The translations under genes and the position numbers were made by a program. Shown in pieces: positions 31,661 through 43,076 of a DNA stretch of 64,000 nt (position 1 is the stretch's first letter; each line of letters begins with the position of its first letter). Source of the stretch: Beaufortia kweichowensis (Eukaryota > Chordata > Actinopteri > Cypriniformes > Gastromyzontidae). The stretch covers positions 18,313,014 through 18,377,013 of the forward strand of contig CM032801.1 in NCBI GenBank assembly GCA_019155185.1, read 5' to 3'. The notes beneath the pieces were generated by a model. That model had not been told where the DNA came from, did no database searches, and saw only the letters and a program-made list of their open reading frames with translations.

Positions 31661-32240
31661 GAAATGAAATTCAAGGGACAATCAATTCTGGGAAAAATGG
31701 AAATAGTCTAAATAAATAACAAAACCAGGGAAATACCCCTTAAAAAACTGTGGAAAGACTATTTTGGAGATAATCTTACACCACACCAAAAATATACAAA
31801 ATAATCTGAACCAATTGGAATCTATCATTAAAACAACTAAAACCCTTTTAGACTAACCAACTAGCCAAGAAAAACTAGGCGTAAGCACTCTAAACAAACT
31901 AAAACCCAGAAAGGCGTGGTTTAGACAACATCAGCACAGTAATGTTGAAGCTTCTGATGCTGTAGAAATGCAAGAGGCTCTATTAATATTATTTCATCGG
32001 ATACTTTCCCTGAGATCTGGAGTACAGGCCTAATACATCCGGAGACAAACTTGAGGCCCAATAACTACAGAAGGCATTTGTGTGAACAGCAACCTGGGAG
32101 TAACCCACCAGGAAGACTGAGTAATTTCAGTATCCTGAATACTCCTTAACACAAATACAATATCTTAAGTAAAGTCATAGATTAGTTTTCCTACCAAAAC
32201 ATCCCTTTCACTGACCACATTTACACGAGAGAGAGAGAGA
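31661..32240 (+). pseudogene. Tx1/L1-type LINE reverse transcriptase fragment
   Basis: Plus strand, with stops, reads FPEIWSTGLIHPETNLRPNN and YRRHLCEQQPGSNPP, matching the FPxxW-xxG and NYRGI-CVNSNLGK region at the front of LINE RT domains. It lies in the opposite orientation to the neighbouring Tx1 ORF1/ORF2 and so belongs to a second copy or an inverted part. Heavily decayed. Confidence 0.55.
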
Positions 32241-32251
32241 GAGAGAGAGTT

Positions 32252-32351
32252 NNNNNNNNNNNNNNNNNNNNNNNNNNNNNNNNNNNNNNNNNNNNNNNNN
32301 NNNNNNNNNNNNNNNNNNNNNNNNNNNNNNNNNNNNNNNNNNNNNNNNNNN
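32252..32351. other. Assembly gap of exactly 100 N
   Basis: One hundred N preceded by a (GA)n run (32228-32250). The right edge of the gap falls a few bases inside an LTR, so the LTR terminus and its target-site duplication are hidden. Confidence 1.
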
Positions 32352-33763
32352 TGGTGTTATTTAAAACACTCTCCAGCATCTCTACTAGTTATTGTGAAAC
32401 TAAGACGGTGTTATTTAAAACACGGTTCAGTTTCAGGTTATAATTACTTGTGGCTCAAATGGAAATACTTACAGATAAAGACTATTAACTATATGTATTT
32501 TGTAGCATTACCTGGTACAATAAACACGTTATTCTTTTGGCCTTGATTAACAACGGTCCATGCCCAATACAGTAATACATAATGAGTAACAGTATCGCAC
32601 AGTTTAAGGGATGTGTTATGAGCATTAAGCAGAGACAATCATGAGTGAATACAAATGAATATTTATTGACTAAACTATGGAAATATGATATCGATTAACT
32701 AACACAAACACCAACACAAACACATACACATTCACACAAGATAAAGCATAGAAAAATTAGAGAAGAGTAAAGAATGGCATATTAAATCAGCAGGACACAA
32801 CCACCGGTTTTTCTCTACTAAAAGTTCACCTTGGTTAAGGGCAGTTGCTTAAGGCTGTTGAATCCTGGTGCTGGAGAGAAAGGGAGAGAGAGGTCCGTGG
32901 ATTCGCTAAGTCCGTCGAGAGCCAAGTCAGCGAGAAGTGTCGAAGTCTGCCGAAGTAAGATTGCCGAAAAGCTGTCCTGAAGAAGGGCAGGTCCCACGAA
33001 GTTTTGGAGAGATTCCAAGTTTCTGAGCGAAGAGTTGTTCGATGCATTGTGGTCTTAAAGGCACAACGGTCACGCCGGTCAGGTCTTTTGACCAATGGCA
33101 AAAGGACGTGGTTGCGCTGAGAAATCTCTTTGTCCTTCTCTTTGACAAATGATTTACACAGGTACGGTTTATGTCCTGTTTGCACGAACACATAAACTTA
33201 TTGCAAATTGAGTATGATGCACGCCATGACTATGTACTGTGCATCATTATTTAGAAATAATTTGTGGATCATTTTGATACCACACACGAGAGAGAAGTGA
33301 AGTAAGAACAATAGTTATTCATTCATCTGTCATGACATAAAAGTTAAACTTCAATGACACTGAAATGCATGCAATAACTATGGCAGGGTATCACGTGATT
33401 ATGGAGGAATACACACATAGATAGATATATATATATATATATAGATACAAATTGGGCAGTTTTGTCCGCTCATCCTAAAGAGTCTCTTTGAGGTGTTTGG
33501 AATGTACTTCTCTAGTCCTCTGCAAATCTCCAGGGGCCTGGAGAATCTCAGGAGTTGAGCTGGGGGTTACCCTCTCTGGGGAAGGCCAGAGAGGTACCAT
33601 AACTGTCCTCCTGAGTTAAGTAACAACCGGCAGGTCATCACTTAACCCAGACTTTCTGGAGCCAAAGGGGTTCTGGTGTTGACTTCCCCGTAGGAATTTG
33701 TTGTTGGTTGTAACTTTATGATCCCTTAAAGAAATCCAACATTTGGCCCGCCAAGTCTCTACA
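32352..33763 (-). repeat. 3' LTR of the gag-only element (left copy, terminus in gap)
   Basis: Matches 38101-39353 along most of its length, e.g. GGTTATAATTACTTGTGGCT and GCATAGAAAAATTAGAG-type words. It carries an extra block of about 240 bp (33453-33700) missing from the other LTR. Single-base and small indel differences are scattered, so insertion is not recent. Confidence 0.85.
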
Positions 33764-34113
33764 TCTCCCTTCCTCGGGCGCGGGAGGTTCCGTAAGAACT
33801 TCGGCGGCGGTGGTTCAGCTGGATAGACGGGATCAAGTTCAGTTGTTAGTATTCCTTGCCAGTTGTTGGCGGAGGGTTCTCTATGAGGCTCGGCTCAGCC
33901 TCCGGTTCGATTTGTCTGTCTTGCCTCTCGTGACCGTGAACCTCCCGACTGGCTGTGAAGTCCCATGACTCTCTGTTGAATGGCTCATATGCCCTCCGAG
34001 TCAACCCTGTGTAGTGTTCAGCCACGGAAAGGATAGATGGATTTTAGCAGTCTTGTCAGAGGTGGCCTTTGTTTTCCAAAGGCTTTATGGGCTGGGTCCC
34101 AGCTGTCTGGTAG

Positions 34114-35264
34114 TCATCGACGGGACGCCATAACGCCTAGGTGTTGGCTCACTGATGGATGCAGATTACGAGGAAAAGGGTTCTGAAATTGAAGTCCTCC
34201 TCCATCTCTGGCTCGCTTCTGAACCCGAAGTAGGCCCGTCGGAGCCGGGGTGTAGTAGGTCTGTGGGGTTTCCTGTCGGCCTTGTTTAAGGTCCATGGCA
34301 GTGACCAGTCCTTGTCTCGACTCTGGGTCCGAGAACTCTCTTATCAGGGCCTGTTGTAGTTGCTTGTAATCTGTTCTGACTGCTTCTGACTGTCGGTCCA
34401 GGAATCTCATGCACCTCCTGGCTGGAGGTAATCCTGAGCAGGTACAGTCTATCTCTTGTAGTCGTTGGCCATTGTTTGAAAATGGAAGTCGATGTCCTGC
34501 AGGTATGCATGCACTTCGTGACTTCCTGCAGGGTCTGGAGTGAAGGTTGGGATGTTTCTGGCCAGCTTGTCAATGTCTCTGGGGACACCCCGGATGTCTG
34601 CAGAGGTCCTCTGGATGGGTCCCTGCCCCCACTCTGTGGGTGTTAGGGGCCTCGAGTGCTGGCATGGCTTTGAACAGGGGACTCTCACCCCCCTTTGCTG
34701 CCTGGAGTTCTTGGCGGAAAGGCTTGGTTCCGCTTGGTGGGGAGAATTCAAGACTTTGTTCTTCCCCTGGCTGTTCGGCATACTGGAGTTTCTCTGCCAG
34801 CTCCTTCCTGGCTTGCCCCTCCAGCTGCTCTCTGCGCTCAGTGTCTGTACGGAGGTCTGTTAAGGCGTCCCGAAGTCTTTCCACTTGCTCACGCAGCTCT
34901 GGGTCCTCTTCATCAGCTGCCTGCTGCCTCGAGGACGTTGCATGATCTGCTCTAGGTGCTGTTCTGCTTTCTCAGCCCGGAGCTTGAATGCAGCCGCCTC
35001 TCGTTCTGAGCGGGCTCCGTTGTCCTCACACAGCTTCATCTGGACGATGAGGTTATGGGAAAGGGCACCTGTGATCTTGGCCAGCTCTTTGTGGTTGTAG
35101 TCCTGCACTGGATCGTTGGCCATCAGTAGGCTCAGGCCGTCGTCCAGCTGCTCACGGCTCAGATGCTGCAGGTCACTGGCGGTCTCAGGCAGAAGTCCTT
35201 GTCCAGCGCTCAACCAGGTCTCTAGCTGGTCCCAGTGGGTGGCAGGACTGGATGATCTGGACAT
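34114..35264 (-). pseudogene. Retroelement gag-like gene, frameshifted
   Basis: Upstream segment 35264-34860 encodes SREQLDDGLSLLMANDPVQD and a long helical stretch with QMKLCEDNGARSEREAAAFK. The later segment 34410-34114 encodes FLDRQSEAVRTDYKQLQQAL, IREFSDPESRQGLV and KQGRQETPQTYY, the KQGR-E-P--YY pattern of retroviral-type gag capsid regions. At least two frame changes separate the pieces (near 34780 and 34400). No CCHC knuckle is seen. Function would be particle formation; this copy is broken. Confidence 0.65.
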
Positions 35265-35269
35265 TCTTC

Positions 35270-36540
35270 AACACTAGTGGCAAATAGGAAAGTAAAACAT
35301 AGCCAATGCAGGTCCGTGCTAGTTTAGTGAACTATACATCCAACATAAGGGCTTTGTGCCAGCTAACGTAATGACTAGCAGCACAGTCGAATGCCCATTA
35401 TTCCTGCCAGGCTGTGGTGGCATGTATAGGTGTGTGTGGGTAAGTACAGGAAAAGTTCTGAGTGAATTACTGATGCTATAACCCATCGGTCGCTTGGAGA
35501 CTTAGGCTATCTGAGTCATCAATTTCATTACTGCAGCTTTTCCTGATGGTTTGTGCTGGTACGTTCTCTTATGCCATGAAAGGGAAAAGGAAAAAGTAGC
35601 AAAGCAACTAAAATAACAAAAGGGAAAGGAGGGATGAAACTGAAAAGAAAGTAATTTTCCTATTTTGGCTAAGCCGGTTACCGACACTAGGGTTATGACG
35701 GACCTACAAGTAGGGGTGCTAGGATGTCATAGGGCCTAGGAGGGCTTAGCGAGGACAGCAAGGATAGTTCAAACAGTATGGGGTGAGAAAAAAGCACCTT
35801 TAGGGCCTCTTACTTTGGGACTATACCTTATTGACTAGGCTGGGTGGTGCGTTGAGGACACCCGGGGGCACCACGGTCGGGCCAGCTCCCGCCTGCCTGA
35901 ACACACGACAGCAGGGTCTCGGCGACCCGACTCACCGCACCCGTGTCACCACTCAAACAGCTACGACTTTTAGCACAATCGGGCCGACTCAAAGTGTCAA
36001 CTGACCGCCACAGCCAAAGTTGGGTTTGCCCAGAATTGCCCTTTATGTGTCAAACTGGTGTGGCTGCCACACTTGCAGTGCCCGCTACCTCGTGAGTCGC
36101 ACCCAAGTGTGCCAACGACCAGCTGCCACAGCCAAGACTGGGATTGCCCAAAATTGCCCTTCACGTGTCGGTCAGCGTGGTTGCCAGCGATTTGAGTGCC
36201 CGATTGCTGATGTCGCCTGCGGTCGCCACCGAAGTGGGGACGGAACCTCCCGAGGTCGCTTACTGTCGGTGCCAGGCGTGCCGAGCCAGACAGGTCCAGC
36301 CGAGGTGGCCCACACGGAGAAACCATTGCTTCACCGCCCAGCACTTAGGGAAGAGCTGTCTAAAGAGAAATGTAAAGGCTGTTTAAAAGAAAAGGGTCAA
36401 ACTGCTACATCATTAAAACAACACTCTGCTAAGTGTTAATCGACTCGACCAGAAGGCAACTGATTTAATTTAAGTCTAAACCTAATTAAATACAGAGTTC
36501 CTGAAGTAGGAGTAAAAAAGGAGCAGTGGGAAGCAGGGAT
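35270..36540. other. Interior of gag-only element, 5' leader part
   Basis: Non-coding. A GC-richer stretch (35840-36350) has several imperfect repeats of GCCACAGCCAAAGTTGGG / CCCAGAATTGCCCTT. Short open frames on both strands here have no domain and follow the repeats. Confidence 0.45.
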
Positions 36541-36552
36541 GACCACACAGTC

Positions 36553-36980
36553 AGGTGACATTAATTACTATTATATAATAATAATCAATAAGTCAATGAA
36601 ACAGCAATGAGGTGATATCAATTATTATTATTGTTTAGAATAATAACAATTAATAAATCATGGAAGTAGGGAAAGGAAAATGAAGTGATATCAATTATTA
36701 TTATTGTTTAGAATAATAAAATTAATAAAATCGAAGTAGGAAAGGGAAAATGGAGTAATATTAATTATTGTTATTGTTTCAAATAATCAATAATTAATAA
36801 ACTATGAAACAGTTGCTGAGAGACCTAAATTATTATTGTTGTTAACACAACAATAATTGGTAGTCTAGGGAACTAGAGTAATATTAATTATTATTATTGT
36901 TTAGAATAATAACAATTAATAAGCTGGAAAGACAGCAATAGCACATTAATCATTTAAAGTTCAGAGATAGCAATAATCAA
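36553..36980. repeat. AT-rich tandem array of hairpin-forming units
   Basis: About five imperfect units of 80-100 bp, each holding TCAATTATTATTATTG, TTTAGAATAATAACAATTAA or close variants, which are inverted relative to each other and could fold. Lies in the leader of the gag-only LTR element. Confidence 0.7.
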
Positions 36981-37189
36981 TAATAAGTCTCTATACGCAG
37001 GTGGTTAGTCAAAAGTAAATCAAATTACCGAGAGATGAGATCGACCAAGATACCCAAAAGGCCGCCAGTTTCAAAACAAGGAGAAGCCAGGGTTAATCAA
37101 TGCAACAGGAGAAGCCAGTTAGACAGTGCAACTTAAGACAACTACCTCTTATTGATCGGTAGAGGTAATGCGTGAATAATGTGAACTTA

Positions 37190-37520
37190 AAACACAACAG
37201 GATTTCTTAAGCTAACGTTGTGAACAAAGTACGCTTGTTACCATTACTTGCACAGTAACTTAAGGGCGGTCTTAGATCGCATTTAAATGATTTAAATTAA
37301 AGCAACAGGATTTCTTGGCTGTTAGTTGTGAACAAAATACCGTTACTACACGAGTGAAGAATTTCTTGGCTGTTGGCTGTGAAGTACTATTAAAACACAA
37401 CAGGATTTCTTCGCTAATACAGAAACTGCTACTGAGTGCAACTTAGTACGGGTCTTAGGATCGTGCCCGGTAAGATCGCATTTAAATTAAAACACAACAG
37501 GATTTCTTAAGCTGTTGGCT
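37190..37520. repeat. Direct repeats with AACAGGATTTCTT core
   Basis: ACAACAGGATTTCTTAAGCT and relatives (GCAACAGGATTTCTTGGCTG) recur at about 37195, 37304, 37393 and 37494, together with CTGTGAA(A/G)TACT words and GATCGCATTTAAAT. Second internal repeat cluster of the same LTR element. Confidence 0.65.
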
Positions 37521-38100
37521 GTGAAATACTGTAAAACTCTCCTTTAAATAGAAAACTGACCCATAGTTATATCTATGTTAACTCCACTCAGAGAGAGAAG
37601 GGGAAGACACGCACTGGTTAGCTATGCCAATTGTTCAACCCAGGAAAGCTCATAGCATAGCTTAATGGCATTGGAAACACATCAATAGCCTACTATCTAT
37701 GTACAGTTATAGGCCTATCAATAAGATGAGAAGGGAACATGTAGCTCTATCTTCTTCGTTCTAAAATGAGGGTTTCTTGAGCTCAAATCAGACGGACAAA
37801 AATAACTAATGTTAAACGCAGCTATAACAAAGGACTATTATCCATTTTATAGAGGGTCCATTTAACATTATCGACTGCAGTTACGTTCTTCTTTAACAGT
37901 GTAAGGGTTTGCCGTGGGCTCACTGACTGTTAACACCGCAGCGTTGAGGCGACCTGCGCCGTTCAGCGTAACACAAAGTTCAAAGCGAGTCTAGCTTCTG
38001 AATAAACAAGCATTAGAAACACACATGCCTTGTCACTAAGTTGCTCATAACACATTTAATACTGTGCCCGCTTCATTCTCCACCATTTATGTAATGATTC

Positions 38101-39226
38101 TGTGGGGATGGTGTTATTTAAACACTCTCCAGCATCTCTACTAGTTATTGTGAAACTAAGACGGTGTTATTTAAAACACGGTTCAGTTTCAGGTTATAAT
38201 TACTTGTGGCTCAAATGGAAATACTTACAGATAAAGATTATTAACTATATGTATTTTGTAGCATTACCTGGTGCAATGGCGTTATTCTTCTGGCCTTGAT
38301 TAACAACGGTCCATGCCCAATACAGTAATACATACAGAGCCGGTAACAGTATGCACAGTTTAGGGATGTGTTATGAGCATTAAGCAGAGACAATCATGAG
38401 TGAATACAAATGAATATTTATTAACTAAGCTACTGAAATATGATATTGATTAACTAACAAAACACATACACATTCACATTCATACAAGATAAAGCATAGA
38501 AAAATCAGAGTAAAGAGTAAAGAATGGCATATTAAATCAGCAGGACACAACCACCGGGTTTTTCTCTACAAAGTTCACCTTGGTAGCCAAGGGGCAGTTG
38601 CTTTAGCGCTGTTGAATGGTGATACTTGCATTGAACAGTTAGTTGCGTCGGCAAGAATCCTGGTGCGCGGAGCGCGGAGAAAGAGAGAGAGAGTCGGTGG
38701 ATTCGAGAAGTCTGTTCGGAGAGCGAAGTTTCGCGAGAAGTGTCGAAGTCTGCCGAAGTAAGATTGCCGGAAAAGCTGTCCTGAAGAAGGGCAGGTCCCA
38801 CGAAGTTTTGGAGAGATTCCAAGTTTCTGAGCAAAGAGTTGTCAGATGCATAGTGGTCTTAAAGGCACAGCTGTCATGCCCCTGTCAGGTCTTTTGACCA
38901 ATGACACAAGGACGGCGGCTGCGCGGGAGAAATTTCTTTGTCCTGCTTTGTGACAAATGATTTACACAGGTACGTTTTATGTCCTGTTTGCACCGAACAC
39001 ATAAACTTATTGTAAATTGAGTATGATGCACGCCATGACTATGTACTGTGCATCATTATTTAGAAATAATTTGTGGATCATTTTGATACCCACACACGAG
39101 AGAAGTGAAGTAAGAACAATAGTTATTCATTCATCTGTCATGAAATAACAGTTAAACTTCAATGACACTGAAATGCATGCAATAACTATGGCAGGGTATC
39201 AAGTGATTATGGAGGAATACACACAT

Positions 39227-39279
<53 letters not shown>

Positions 39280-39353
39280 TACAAATTTGTTGTTGGTTGT
39301 AACTTTATGATCCCTTAAAGAAATCCAACATTTGGCCCGGCCAAGTCTCTACA
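38101..39353 (-). repeat. 5' LTR of the gag-only element (right copy)
   Basis: Bounded by TGTGGGGATGG on plus and ...CCAAGTCTCTACA. Contains a 50-bp (TA)n run at 39230-39276 that is only about 20 bp in the partner LTR. The primer-binding region should lie just left of 38101 on plus; on minus it reads GAATCATTACATAAATGGTG, whose TGGTGGAGAATG part may be the site, but I could not match it to a tRNA. Confidence 0.85.
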
Positions 39354-39912
39354 CTATGGTAACACAAAATTCTCTGTGGCAACAGATAATTCCCTTAACA
39401 TTGTTCTTCCTGATACATGCACCCAACTTTTTGCATTCTTCAATGGACCATACTTTATCTGGATGTAAGCCATATTTCTTTGTTAAGCACTGCTTGACTG
39501 ATGTTGTAACTATAGAGTCCATGTGCTCCCCTAACATTGACTTAAACTCACTGTCTGTCCACAAAGGGGTAGCTAATCCACCTTTCTCGTTGGTAAAACT
39601 TGTCTCTGATATACAGAGGATAAACCAAAATTCTTATCTGCCTAAACAGAGGATAACCCCAAATTCTTCCCTGGTAAAACAGAGGCTAACCAGGCTTCTC
39701 TGCCTAAACAGAGGATAAGCAAATTTTGTTAACAGAACCCTGCAGCTGTTGTTAACACTTCCCTGGCATAGCAGAGGATAACCACACGTACTGGTCTGTA
39801 AGGGTTCTTTAGATAGAGTGACACTCACCAAATCAAAGTTGGGTTAAAAATTCCATCTGGAATGTTTGGAGAGATGAGGAGCTCTATCCGGGTCAAGGCA
39901 CCATCTGTTGGA
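39354..39912 (-). pseudogene. Leader and gag start of another LTR element (ERV-like), with primer-binding-like site
   Basis: On minus, at 39904-39882, TGGTGCCTTGACCCGGATAG directly follows an LTR-like end (CCAACA), the normal arrangement of a primer-binding site. Downstream lie short direct repeats (GCCTAAACAGAGGATAACC and variants, 39618-39790), then an open segment at about 39564-39354 reading WTDSEFKSMLGEHMDSIV and KYGLHPDKVWSIEECKKLG, gag-like in look but not assigned. It is cut off by the 5' LTR of the gag-only element. Confidence 0.45.
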
Positions 39913-40400
39913 AACTTTTTTCAGCGAAGACCAGGAGACTTGGATTTCCTTGAGCAGTAGCCTTTATTGTAGATAGCACGTCTTCAAATCAGAGCATACT
40001 GCACGGGCGCTGCAGTCATCAAGTCTGACTTGAATTGGTAAATACATTACACTTAAAGCCATTTGAGGGGGCAGTCCCCTCAAAATGGAAAACAAAGTAA
40101 CAATACATGAAAGAGGTGTAGCAAGCCCATTCCAAATCCTGATGTTTCACCCATCCTGAACCAAATCAACATAACTGTCTCATTCAGGCCACTTCATTAT
40201 CATAAAAGTAAAGAATAGCTCACACCTTAGGCTGGCATTCACACTTGAGCAAATAGCCACCAAGTTACACAATGGAACAAAAGGCACAAAGAGTGACCTG
40301 ATAGCCTTGGCTGCCTTGCCCATTTCTTTCACATTAATGTGAGACAGGAACTAGAAACCTCTTAAATTATCATTTGGCTGTCAAGCATTGTTATTTGATT
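39907..40400 (-). repeat. Probable LTR adjoining the primer-binding-like site
   Basis: The end TGTTGG on plus (39906) would be the CA terminus on minus. The rest of the region to about 40400 is non-coding and could be that LTR. The far boundary cannot be fixed without a second copy. Confidence 0.35.
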
Positions 40401-40469
40401 TGGTTCCTAAATGCAATCAGTACATACAAAAAATAAAAAGATATTATGCAAACGAAGATTTAAAATTAT

Positions 40470-41040
40470 TTTCCCACACCACCTCCTTCCTCTTCTAAGC
40501 TCCTCGATCTCCTGCGTCTCCTTGTCTGTTCCTGTGTTGTCTATGTTTAAAGTTCCTTACCTGTTCCGGTCATCGTCCACCAGCTTCTGGGTCATTGCTC
40601 CACAGTCCATCTCTCTTCTGATCCTAGAAAAGACCACATCATCAGTAAATATATACAGGGACTCATATTCGTATTTATACTATACATACTCACCTGCCAC
40701 TGCATCTCTGTCAATAAACTCTCCTGCCTAGTTTTAAATCCATCTGTGTCTGAGTCTGCATCCATAACAGAAGATCAGACCAACCATTATGAATCAGGCA
40801 GGCAAAGATCCGTTCCAGGAGCTAGTGGACACACTTCTACGAATTCTCTCTCCACCAGTTAATTTCACACCACCGCCATCAACAGTGCCCAAGCAAACCC
40901 CTTCTTTACCTGCACCGATCTACGCTGCCAGTCCCATTTCTTTGGCGCCCTACTCCCGACTGTCCTCGGCCGAACATCAACCCCGGCTGACCCAGGGGCT
41001 GTGTCTATATTGTGGCCAAGTAGGACATGTCATCTGGTGA
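40470..41040 (+). pseudogene. Gypsy-like fragment: LTR end and internally deleted gag
   Basis: An LTR-like stretch carries a polyadenylation word in GTCAATAAACTCTCCTGCC and ends near CATCCATAACA (40770). Then an ATG at 40789 opens MNQAGKDPFQELVDTLLRIL, proline-rich sequence, and SAEHQPRLTQGLCLYCGQVG HVI, the front of a CCHC zinc knuckle. The capsid region between is missing and the frame ends inside the knuckle. Confidence 0.6.
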
Positions 41041-42587
41041 ATGTTTCTAGGCCTGTTAGAGAAATAATTAAGAAAGATTGGGTTAGTTTTTCCAAGTATA
41101 GAGTCAGACAATGTTGGACTTGGCATTTAATCCTCCAAGTCCGCGTGTTCGTTTATTCAGGAAGGAAGACTCAAAAATATCTTTAAAAGGATTTATTTTA
41201 ACAATCAAAAGTATATTAAAGAATATCACACTTGAAGAAAATACGCAGAGCTCTGGGTTCAACCTGTCCCTATCATTTACACAATCAAAGGAGTTCCCCC
41301 ATCGAGCAATACGACAGAAAGAACCCCGTCTATCCCTCAAAACCCAATTTTTATGGTTTCCTCTCCCCAAGGTTAGCAGGTGGCACCTCTCCACCCTTCC
41401 GGTAGGCATCTTCTCATATTTGGTCATTGTTATCTTCTGCTTAGTCTGCTTAGTCTGCAAAGATAGATCTTGGTCTGCACAAATTCAGGTTTAACACATA
41501 TACTTGGAGTGCTTAGGGCACTTCGACCTAAGATAGCTCATTTCATATATGGTTATACCGGTCCTTCTCTCTCCTTGGTAAATTTCCACTGGCAAGCATT
41601 TCATACAAGCACACAAGACTATGAATATATATATATATATATACGAGCAAATAGTGATTAATATTGTTTTACTGATTAATGTTATTATAATGATTAATAT
41701 CAACACCAGAATATATGAAAGTAAATAATGGTTATTAAAGACACAAGAATATATCAGAGTAGATAATGATTAATGTTGAACTCTGTAAAAGAAAGTTAAA
41801 ACATGATGAATACAAAATCCCTTTAACAAACAATAACATGGAATGTAACAAATGAACAGAGACAAGCTCTGAAAAAAATTAAGAATAATATCCACATTGT
41901 AATAAAACAAAATAATAAAATAAAAATATTATGTAATAAATTTGTCTCCTAATATTTGTAAGCCGCTTTGAATAAAAGCGTCAGCTAAATGCCTAAATGT
42001 AAATGTAAAACCAGCAGATAAAGGATCACAGAAAGTTGTTATGAACAAAGCACAGTACTTAATTGAGGCAAATAGACAGCACAGTAATAATCAACATTAT
42101 TTACGTATAATATCGACCACTGCAGCGTCCTATTCAGTCAGAAACCCTACAGATGGTACACAATATAATTAATCAACAGTTCTATCTGCTTCCCAAAATC
42201 AACAAGCCTCCAGAGCAGTGGACTGTTTCCTTCGAAGTCCCCTGCGGACGTCCCATCGTCAGTGACTGCTCCTCAGAAGTCACAGTACATTGATTACTTT
42301 ATTAATTAATTGTCACAGAAACATTCCAGTTATGTTAAAGTGCATATTGCAAGTAAATTGTGTTAATAAAATGAATATATAACCTTGTATAAAAAATAAA
42401 GTCAATGCCGGATTTAAAATGTTTTAAGACATAATAAGGGCACAAATTTAGTGAAAGAAGTGACTGTTTGTTTGACGGTCTTTAAAAACGGCTTTTTCTT
42501 CAACATCGCATCATTTTACGTCATCAGAGGGAGAGGTTTGCAGCGCTTGGCCTTGGCTCAGTGCAGAGTAGGGTGGTATTCAGTAGG
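41041..42587. other. Mixed LTR-derived and AT-rich non-coding sequence
   Basis: 41050-41500 has LTR-like features (AAAAGGATTTATTTTAAC, resembling other LTRs here) but no partner. 41948-42010 is an L2 LINE 3' tail in plus orientation (GCCGCTTTGAATAAAAGCGT). 42470-42587 is unique-looking sequence that continued directly into 49517 before the Gypsy insertion. Confidence 0.4.
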
Positions 42588-43039
42588 TGTTACGGTGCTG
42601 GGGTAGAGAGACCAGAACGCCAGAGAGTACTTTAGATCAAGTCTTTTACTGAGGCTTCTCAGGAACAGATATATTAAAGACAACAGGTACAGGAACAGGA
42701 ACAGAGATAATCCAGATACACAGAATGCCCACACACCCAAACTAATAACAACAACATCCGACAAAGAATGAACAAAAAGGCAGACTTTAAATAATACAAA
42801 CAATGAACTAATAATGACATAACACAGGTGCGGGTGATAATAAACTAACAAGTGCTCAACAGGATTACAAATGGTGAACAGGTGCGCGGGTGCAATGCAT
42901 GATGGTAAATGAAGTCCGTATTGTAGTGAGCCTCACACGGGGCACCAATTATGTAGTGATCCTCACACGGGGCACCAATTAATAGTACGCCTCACACAGG
43001 ACACTAGAGGTGTTAGTGAGACTTGACCCCACGTCACTT

Positions 43040-43076
<37 letters not shown>

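Larger units (their letters stand above)
32352..39353 (-). mobile_element. LTR retroelement with gag but no recognisable pol, about 7 kb
   Basis: Two long direct repeats (32352-33763 and 38101-39353) bracket a 4.3-kb interior. On minus the LTRs begin TGTAGAGACTTGG and end CCCCACA. A polypurine tract GAGGAAGGGAGA sits immediately before the 3' LTR (33764-33775 on plus), which fixes the orientation. A damaged gag occupies 34114-35264. The rest of the interior holds tandem repeats and non-coding sequence, with no protease, reverse transcriptase or integrase motif. It is probably a non-autonomous derivative mobilised by a related element. Confidence 0.85.

Noticed and set aside
30427..31662. 411-codon open frame with SPQTHRTL-type repeats
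   Set aside because: Produced by the GC-rich tandem array; overlapping frames on both strands are equally open.
35997..36439. Overlapping open frames on both strands in the gag-only LTR element
   Set aside because: They follow GCCACAGCCAAAGTTGGG-type internal repeats, carry no domain, and lie in the expected leader.
41111..41494. 127-codon plus-strand frame and its minus-strand counterpart
   Set aside because: Both strands open over LTR-like AT-rich sequence; no domain seen.
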